Assembly: GCA_903864375.1 (NCBI GenBank)
Contig: CAIPFS010000683.1
Span: forward strand, 1 to 7,431
Direction: 5' to 3'
DNA: 7,431 bases
Origin: an uncultured Verrucomicrobiota bacterium
GTDB lineage: Bacteria > Verrucomicrobiota > Verrucomicrobiia > Limisphaerales > UBA9464
Position 1 is the stretch's first letter; each line of letters begins with the position of its first letter. Of this stretch, positions 1 through 4,857 are shown one piece after another. The position numbers and the translations under genes were made by a program. The notes beneath the pieces were generated by a model that did not search any database, was not told the DNA's origin, and was given only the letters and a program-made list of their open reading frames with translations.

Positions 1-671
1 AGGACGCCCTGATGGACGGTGGGAAGGAAACCGGCACCGTAATTTCCGGCACCACCGCTGAGTCCGCCCGCGGAATTGAGGACGACAAAGGCCGGCAGGT
101 CCTGCGATTCACTGCCCAGGCCATAGCTCACCCAGGACCCGAAGCTCGGTCGCCCGAACTGCTGGGATCCGGTGTTCATAAAGATCTGTCCCGGGGCGTG
201 ATTGAACGCATCGGTTGATACGGAGCGCACCACGGCGATGTCGTCGGCCACCTTGGACAGGTGGGGCAAAGCCTCGCTGATCCACTGTCGGGATTGGCCA
301 TGCTGCTCAAACTTGAATTCCGGGGCGTAGATGGCCGAATCGGGTTTGATGAAGGCGTACGTCTGCCCCCGCAGGACATCCTTGGGAACCGGCTGCCCGT
401 TGTACTTGGCCAGCGTCGGCTTGTAATCGAACAATTCGAGCTGGCTGGGTGCTCCGGCCATGAAGAGATAAATGACCGATTTGGCCCGCCCGGCGAAGTG
501 GGGCAGCTTCCCGCCCGGGACCGCCGCCGGAGGAGCGGAGGCTTCCGCGTTGGAACCGTTCAGCAGGGAGGTCAACGCCAGGCCGCCAAGGCCCATGGCG
601 CAGTCCTTGAAAAACCAGCGTCGGGAGAGGTGCTGTCGTCGCTCGGCAAAAAATTCGGAGTCCAGGTTCAT
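1..671 (-). CDS. DUF1501 domain protein with Tat signal, C-terminus cut off by the window edge
   Basis: This is the N-terminal 223 codons of a gene read right to left. It stays open to base 1, so the rest lies outside the window. The start is ATG at 671-669; an ATG five bases upstream is followed within two codons by a stop. A twin-arginine signal is visible: SRRWFFK at residues 16-22, then a Gly/Ala/Leu-rich hydrophobic stretch to about 37, predicting export in folded form. The mature part opens with the family-typical segment RAKSVIYLFMAGAPSQ (62-77) followed by LELFDYKP (78-85), then NHAPGQIFMNTGSQQ (157-171) and GRPSFGSWVSYGLG (173-186). DUF1501 proteins are related to the alkaline phosphatase/sulfatase fold, but their reaction is unknown and I assign none. 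The gene follows the DUF1549/DUF1553 gene by 34 bases on the same strand, the usual partner arrangement and probably one operon. The family call is secure; function is not. Confidence 0.93.
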   Translation of the reverse strand, partial: MNLDSEFFAERRQHLSRRWFFKDCAMGLGGLALTSLLNGSNAEASAPPAAVPGGKLPHFAGRAKSVIYLFMAGAPSQLELFDYKPTLAKYNGQPVPKDVLRGQTYAFIKPDSAIYAPEFKFEQHGQSRQWISEALPHLSKVADDIAVVRSVSTDAFNHAPGQIFMNTGSQQFGRPSFGSWVSYGLGSESQDLPAFVVLNSAGGLSGGAGNYGAGFLPTVHQGV

Positions 672-705
672 ACCATCTGCTATTGGGAAGTTTCTCTCGC
701 CCGAC

Positions 706-3591
706 TTATTCGCGCGTCAACGCCTCGTCCAGGTTCAACACAGCCCGGCTGACGACCGACCAGGCTGCCAGGTCCGGAATGGAGGCATCCGGGGGCAAAG
801 GAGCAGGATTGCGGGGATCGGCAAAGGCAAAATCGGCAGCGGCCCGGGGTTGTCCCGCGTATTCCTCCCGCGCTGTGGTCCAAAGGCTCTGCAATCGCTC
901 CACTTCCCGAACGGTCGGTTGACGGCCCAGGCATTGACGGAAAATCCAGGTGACCCGGTCGGTCTCCGAAGGACCGGCAGAATTCAACGCCCTCCAGGCC
1001 AGCCAGCGTGCCGCCTGGTTGAAGGTGGGCTCATTGAGGGTGACGAGGGCCTGCAACGGGGTGTTGGAGCGGACACGGCGCACACAGCTTTGTTCCGCCT
1101 GCGGGGCATCAAAGAGGGTCAGTGCCGGGTAGGGAACACTGCGTTTCCAGAAGGTGTACAGGGCCCGGCGGTACCGATCTTCGCCTTCGCTGACATTCCA
1201 GGAAATCTGCCCGTATGCCATTGCCATCACGCCATCGGGCAGGGGAGGAAAAACGCTCGGCCCACCGATTTTGGGAGAGAGCAAGCCACTGACTTTCAGC
1301 GCCACATCCTGAATGCCCTCAGCGTCGAGGCGGAAGCGCGAAGCGCGGGCGAGCCATCGATTTGCCGGGTCCTGTTCCGCCAGCTCGGGGGTGACCCGGG
1401 ATGATTGTCGATAGACCCGGGAGTGGACAATCGTCCGGTGCAGGTGCTTCAGGGACCACGGTTTGGGTCCGCCAGCCTGCGACTCCAAGGCAAGGAAACG
1501 CCGGGGAGTCATAAACTCGGAGGCCAGCCCATCGAGCAACTCAGGATAGACGGGCTTCTCAGCCCGGGTGCCAAAATCCTCGGAAGTGATCACCAGGCCC
1601 TGACCGAAGTAGGCCTGCCAGACCCGATTGACGATGACCCGGGAGGTCAGGGGGTTGCGTGGGTCGACCAGCCAGTTGGCCAGACCGAGCCGATTCGGAG
1701 GAGCGTCCGCAGCCAACGGGGGCAACACCTGGGGAACGGCGGGCGACACCGCTTCCAACGGCTTTTGCCAGTCGCCCCGCTTGAAAATCCTCGTGGTTCG
1801 GACCGGTTCCCGGGATTCCATCGCCAGGGTGGTGTTGTCGGCGCCGGGCCAATCCTTCCACAATTCGTCCCAACCCCGGGCGCTCGCGGCCAGGGCCGGC
1901 TGTGAGAAATGGTAGACGTGGAGCAACTCGGCTTTCTGGTCCTCCGATCGGTTGTCCCGTGCCACGGCAAGGATCCGGCGCTGGCGCTCGCTCAGCGGAT
2001 CCACGGCCAAAGGCCCCGATTGAGTGGTGAAGCTGAGGCGGAACCGGCCCAAGATTTGATTGGAAAGCGGCGAATCCTTCGGCTTCTGCCACAACGTGAT
2101 CAAGAGCCGGGTCCCCCCGACAAAACCAAACGGCTTGTCGGTCTCCAGGACCGCCCGGCGCTCCTCGTTTCTGCGTCCGGCGGTGAAATCGATGCCCCAT
2201 CCTCCATTGTCTTTATTGCCGTCGATCAAGCCTGAGGCCGGATAGGCCGGGGATTCCTGATCCGCGATGGCCCGGCTGAACCGGATCAGATTGGTGGCGG
2301 CAGAAAACTGGGTGCTGCCGGCGTTGGTGGCGGAAAGTTCCGAAAGCGGAGTGGCTTCGACGGTGAATTCACACACCTGGAACTGCCCATTGCCATCCAA
2401 TCCAGGGCCGTGAAAGGGGAGATTGCCACTGTTCAACGCCTCGAGCCGGAACCCGGTGATATTGGTCTCCATCACATCGGCCCAGATGCGGATGACGCCG
2501 TGATTGTAAACGTCGCCACCTCCGAGAAGTGAGCCATCCTCCTGGAGCTCATATTTCATCGGCTGGGAATGCCACTCGCGGAGGTGCAGCACCTTCCAAT
2601 CTCCGATGCGCCGGGGAAGTTCCTGCGTCTCCCACTGCTCGAGGCCTTCAGCGCCAGCCACCGGATTGGTCCGGAGAGCCGCCTCCCAAGCCCGCGCTTT
2701 GGCGACAATTTCGGAACGTCGCGTTTGCTGGTCTGTGGTTGGCACTTCAATCCGGGGCTCGGAATCCTGATTGAAAAAGGCGAAAAAGCGGTAGTAATCC
2801 GCCTGGGGAATGGGGTCGTACTTGTGCTCATGACATTGGGCACAGGCGATGGTGAGGCCCAGCCAGGTGCGCCCGACACAATCCACCCGGTCAATAATGG
2901 ACTCGACCCGAAACTTTTCCGGTTCGATCCCCCCCTCCATGTTGACCATGGAATTTCGCAAGAAACCGGTGGCAATGCGTTGATCCAGGGTGGGATTGGG
3001 CAACAGGTCACCCGCCAGCTGCTCCCGGGTGAACTGATCGAACGGCAAATCCTGATTCAGCGCGCCGATCACCCAATCGCGGTACGGCCAGATGCTTCGG
3101 GTACGGTCTTTCTCGAATCCATTGGAGTCGGCATACCGTGCGGCATCCAGCCACCAACGCGCCCATTTCTCGCCATAGTGAGGGGAGGCCAGCAACCGCT
3201 CCACCACCCGGTCATATGCCGCGGGCGAGGTATCCGCGACGAAGGCATCAACCTCTGCGGGGCTGGGCGGCAGTCCGGTCAGGTCAAGAGCCAGACGGCG
3301 CAGCAGGGTGGGTCGATCCGCCTCGGGCGCCAGAGTCAGAGCGCGGGAGGATAAACCGCGTGCCACCACGGCGTCCAAGGAGGCCGCAGGAACCTGTGCG
3401 ACCGGGGGGTGGCCGGGAGCATCGGACTCCTCGGCGCCAAACCCTTGAACCGGTTGGAATGCCCAATGCGCCCCTTTGGCATTCGAGGGTGAACTATTTC
3501 CGGGGACAGCCCCCAGAGTCAACGCGGTCAGTGCAACAAGCAGCCACCTGCCCACGCGGGGCACTGCGATAAAATGGCTTGGGTTACGCAT
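706..3591 (-). CDS. DUF1549 (PSCyt2) / DUF1553 (PSD1) protein, one CxxCH haem motif
   Basis: A 961-residue exported protein. I chose ATG at 3591 because it puts a Sec signal directly at the N-terminus (basic residues to R15, hydrophobic core 16-29); the frame also runs upstream to a GTG at 3645, which would bury that signal behind 18 polar residues. HWAFQP (42-47) precedes the DUF1549 region (about 52-272), which includes LALDLTGLPPSPAEVD, WWLDAARYADSNGFEKDRT and GLTIACAQCHEHKYDP. CAQCH at 250-254 is a c-type haem attachment motif and the only CxxCH in the protein. Residues about 330-520 are a variable insert with a beta-rich look (W340, IDGN near 456-459) that I do not assign. DUF1553 runs from about 633 to 900, with NRVWQAYFG at 655-663 and RSNTPLQALVTLNEPTF at 841-857. 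The N-terminal PSCyt1 cytochrome domain found in many relatives is absent. Haem attachment would occur outside the cytoplasm. Function in this family is unproven; a redox role at the envelope is inference. The DUF1501 gene follows at 34 bases. Confidence 0.95.
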   Translation of the reverse strand: MRNPSHFIAVPRVGRWLLVALTALTLGAVPGNSSPSNAKGAHWAFQPVQGFGAEESDAPGHPPVAQVPAASLDAVVARGLSSRALTLAPEADRPTLLRRLALDLTGLPPSPAEVDAFVADTSPAAYDRVVERLLASPHYGEKWARWWLDAARYADSNGFEKDRTRSIWPYRDWVIGALNQDLPFDQFTREQLAGDLLPNPTLDQRIATGFLRNSMVNMEGGIEPEKFRVESIIDRVDCVGRTWLGLTIACAQCHEHKYDPIPQADYYRFFAFFNQDSEPRIEVPTTDQQTRRSEIVAKARAWEAALRTNPVAGAEGLEQWETQELPRRIGDWKVLHLREWHSQPMKYELQEDGSLLGGGDVYNHGVIRIWADVMETNITGFRLEALNSGNLPFHGPGLDGNGQFQVCEFTVEATPLSELSATNAGSTQFSAATNLIRFSRAIADQESPAYPASGLIDGNKDNGGWGIDFTAGRRNEERRAVLETDKPFGFVGGTRLLITLWQKPKDSPLSNQILGRFRLSFTTQSGPLAVDPLSERQRRILAVARDNRSEDQKAELLHVYHFSQPALAASARGWDELWKDWPGADNTTLAMESREPVRTTRIFKRGDWQKPLEAVSPAVPQVLPPLAADAPPNRLGLANWLVDPRNPLTSRVIVNRVWQAYFGQGLVITSEDFGTRAEKPVYPELLDGLASEFMTPRRFLALESQAGGPKPWSLKHLHRTIVHSRVYRQSSRVTPELAEQDPANRWLARASRFRLDAEGIQDVALKVSGLLSPKIGGPSVFPPLPDGVMAMAYGQISWNVSEGEDRYRRALYTFWKRSVPYPALTLFDAPQAEQSCVRRVRSNTPLQALVTLNEPTFNQAARWLAWRALNSAGPSETDRVTWIFRQCLGRQPTVREVERLQSLWTTAREEYAGQPRAAADFAFADPRNPAPLPPDASIPDLAAWSVVSRAVLNLDEALTRE

Positions 3592-3605
3592 GGGTGAATG
3601 TTCCC

Positions 3606-3623
3606 ATGGACTGGAGAGTCCAT
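3606..3623 (-). repeat. Short perfect hairpin in the leader of the DUF1553 gene
   Basis: ATGGACT (3606-3612) and AGTCCAT (3617-3623) are perfect reverse complements around the 4-base loop GGAG, giving a 7-pair stem that ends 15 bases upstream of the ATG at 3591. A second, weaker stem (TCCAG 3624-3628 with CTGGA 3635-3639, 6-base loop) abuts it. If transcribed, these would fold just ahead of the start codon and could influence initiation. A stem of this size is not rare by chance, so a function is only a possibility. Confidence 0.4.
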
Positions 3624-3674
3624 TCCAGCATTCACTGGATTCCACTCCAAAATTCAGGGAACGCGATCAGACGA

Positions 3675-3725
3675 AGGTTGACAGGCGACTGATTGGGAGT
3701 ATGCACACAGAGAGTCAGTCAACCT
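3675..3725. repeat. 8-base inverted repeat in the divergent spacer
   Basis: AGGTTGAC at 3675-3682 and GTCAACCT at 3718-3725 are exact reverse complements separated by 35 bases. The arms overlap the TTGACA (plus strand) and TTGACT (minus strand) boxes, so each arm would be a -35-like element for the opposite direction, or both could be half-sites of a looped operator. A nested 6-base pair (GACTGA 3687-3692 with TCAGTC 3715-3720) overlaps it. Eight exact pairs at this spacing can arise by chance in a 300-base spacer, so this is suggestive only. Confidence 0.3.
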
Positions 3726-3889
3726 CGCGGTCCAAAACCCGGATTTCACATGTTCCCGTCCCTGCTGCCCCTCAGATCAGCATTCCCGACCGGCGGGAAA
3801 GTGACGGTGCGGTTACATAACAGGATGGGTTCTATTCCGACCCACGGCCACGCGGGACCCCTGCGAAGGACATCCGATTCCCTTACACC

Positions 3890-4771
3890 ATGAACTCCCT
3901 GAAACGGACGGCCCCACCTCACAGGCCGTCGTCGGCCCTTCGACGAAGCGCGTTCACCTTGATTGAGTTGCTGGTCGTCATTGCCATCATTGCCATTCTG
4001 GCCGGGCTACTTCTTCCGTCGCTGGTGGGAGCCCGCAAAAAGACCCAGGGCATTCAATGCATGAACAACCACCGCCAACTGGCGCTGGCGTGGCGCATGT
4101 ACACCGATGACAACCTGGACCGGCTTCCCTATGCCAGTGAAGACCCGACCAAGCTGGGAACCTTCACGGCCTCATGGGTGACCGGGACCCTCGATTTCGA
4201 CCCGGCCAACCGGGCCAACTGGGACCCTGACTTTAACATCAAGAAAGGGGCCATCTGGCCGTACACCGGCAAATCCCTCGGCATCTACAAATGCCCGTCG
4301 GACCACTCCACCATCACGGTCAATCGCAAGATTCTTCCCCGGGTGCGAAGCATGTGCATGAACGTCTTCCTCGGCGGATGGGGAGGAACGGATGGTGGTT
4401 GGGGGGCGCCCATCAAGAACAACATCATGTACTTCAAGGGCGCAGATCTGATCAATCCGGGCCCTTCGAAGGTGTTCGTCTTCATTGATCAGCGGGAGGA
4501 TAGCATCAACATGGGCAATTTTGCGGTCAGCATGGCCGGCTATCAGCCCAATACTCCGTCGCTTTACGAATTCTGGGATGTCCCGGCCAGCTATCACGGA
4601 AGAGCGGGTGGATTCTCCTACGCCGACGGACATTCCGAACTCCGTCGCTGGGTCGACTCCCGGACCATGCCTCCGCTGACGGCCAACGGACTGCCGTCGA
4701 TGTCCAAGTCACCTCGAAATGTGGACGTGGAGTGGATGCAAGATCACGCGACCCGACCGGCTGGCCGCTGA
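3890..4771 (+). CDS. Prepilin-like protein with N-methylation segment and H-X9-DG motif
   Basis: A complete 293-residue protein with a type IV pilin/pseudopilin N-terminus. A basic leader (residues 1-21, RRS at 18-20) is followed by AFTLIELLVVIAIIAILAG (21-39), with F22 as expected mature residue 1 and E26 as the conserved Glu at mature position 5. The residue before the cleavage site is Ala21 rather than the usual Gly. The globular part has the familiar order of this verrucomicrobial/planctomycete group: QCMNNHRQLALAWRMYTDDN (56-75), WPYTGKSLGIYKCPSDHS (123-140), and YHGRAGGFSYADGH (235-248), in which H236 and D246-G247 form the H-X9-DG motif. These proteins are numerous in PVC genomes and usually called type II secretion or pseudopilin-like; the individual role is unknown. 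Maturation would need a prepilin peptidase encoded elsewhere. The ATG at 3890 is the natural start, preceded by CACC and no Shine-Dalgarno. The LamG/Ig-like gene follows at 86 bases and may be co-transcribed. Confidence 0.93.
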   Translation: MNSLKRTAPPHRPSSALRRSAFTLIELLVVIAIIAILAGLLLPSLVGARKKTQGIQCMNNHRQLALAWRMYTDDNLDRLPYASEDPTKLGTFTASWVTGTLDFDPANRANWDPDFNIKKGAIWPYTGKSLGIYKCPSDHSTITVNRKILPRVRSMCMNVFLGGWGGTDGGWGAPIKNNIMYFKGADLINPGPSKVFVFIDQREDSINMGNFAVSMAGYQPNTPSLYEFWDVPASYHGRAGGFSYADGHSELRRWVDSRTMPPLTANGLPSMSKSPRNVDVEWMQDHATRPAGR

Positions 4772-4857
4772 ACCCCCCTTTCACCCGTCCTTTCCCCTCA
4801 TGGGGCGGTTTGAGCCCAGATTTCCATCAACCAACACGTTAACGAAACCCACCCACC
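4772..4857 (+). other. Short spacer between the prepilin-like and LamG/Ig-like genes
   Basis: This 86-base gap shows no gene and no convincing terminator. An 8-base palindrome CGTTAACG lies at 4837-4844, 13 bases before the ATG at 4858; a palindrome this short is unremarkable. The bases before the ATG are A/C-rich (ACCCACC) and lack a Shine-Dalgarno. The gap neither proves nor excludes co-transcription of the two genes. Confidence 0.5.

Larger units (their letters stand above)
3592..3889. promoter_or_regulatory. Divergent intergenic spacer between the DUF1553 and prepilin-like genes
   Basis: This 298-base gap separates two divergent starts and must hold the promoters for both sides unless transcription enters from further out. 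No open frame in it looks like a gene. An exact TTGACA lies at 3678-3683 on the plus strand, but the best -10 candidate 16 bases on (TATGCA at 3700) matches poorly. On the minus strand a TTGACT occupies 3722-3717, also without a good -10. I therefore cannot place either promoter with confidence. The spacer also contains two short dyads listed separately. No Shine-Dalgarno lies at normal spacing before either start; an AAGGA at 3866-3870 sits about 20 bases from the ATG at 3890, which is too far. Confidence 0.6.

Noticed and set aside
472..1404. A 310-codon open frame on the plus strand
   Set aside because: It lies antisense to the DUF1501 and DUF1553 genes, has low-complexity Arg/Gly/Pro-rich content and no recognisable motif. 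Long antisense frames are expected in GC-rich coding DNA.
1559..2200. A 213-codon frame on the minus strand inside the DUF1553 gene
   Set aside because: It shares the strand but not the frame of the real gene, and its Arg/Gly/Pro-rich translation is typical of an out-of-frame shadow. The DUF1553 frame is continuous here, so there is no frameshift.
2569..3354. A 261-codon open frame on the plus strand
   Set aside because: It is fully antisense to the DUF1549 part of the minus-strand gene, whose motifs are unmistakable. No domain or signal is visible in the plus-strand translation.
3592..3645. Longer form of the DUF1553 protein starting at GTG 3645
   Set aside because: It would add 18 polar residues ahead of a well-formed signal peptide that starts cleanly at ATG 3591.
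3614..3700. TTGACA at 3678-3683 as a firm sigma-70 promoter for the prepilin-like gene
   Set aside because: The best -10 match is only about 3 of 6, and it would leave a leader of about 180 bases. I report it only as a box within the spacer.
4794..4805. Possible terminator hairpin CCCC-TCAT-GGGG after the prepilin-like gene
   Set aside because: The stem is only 4 pairs and no T-run follows, so it is not a credible intrinsic terminator.
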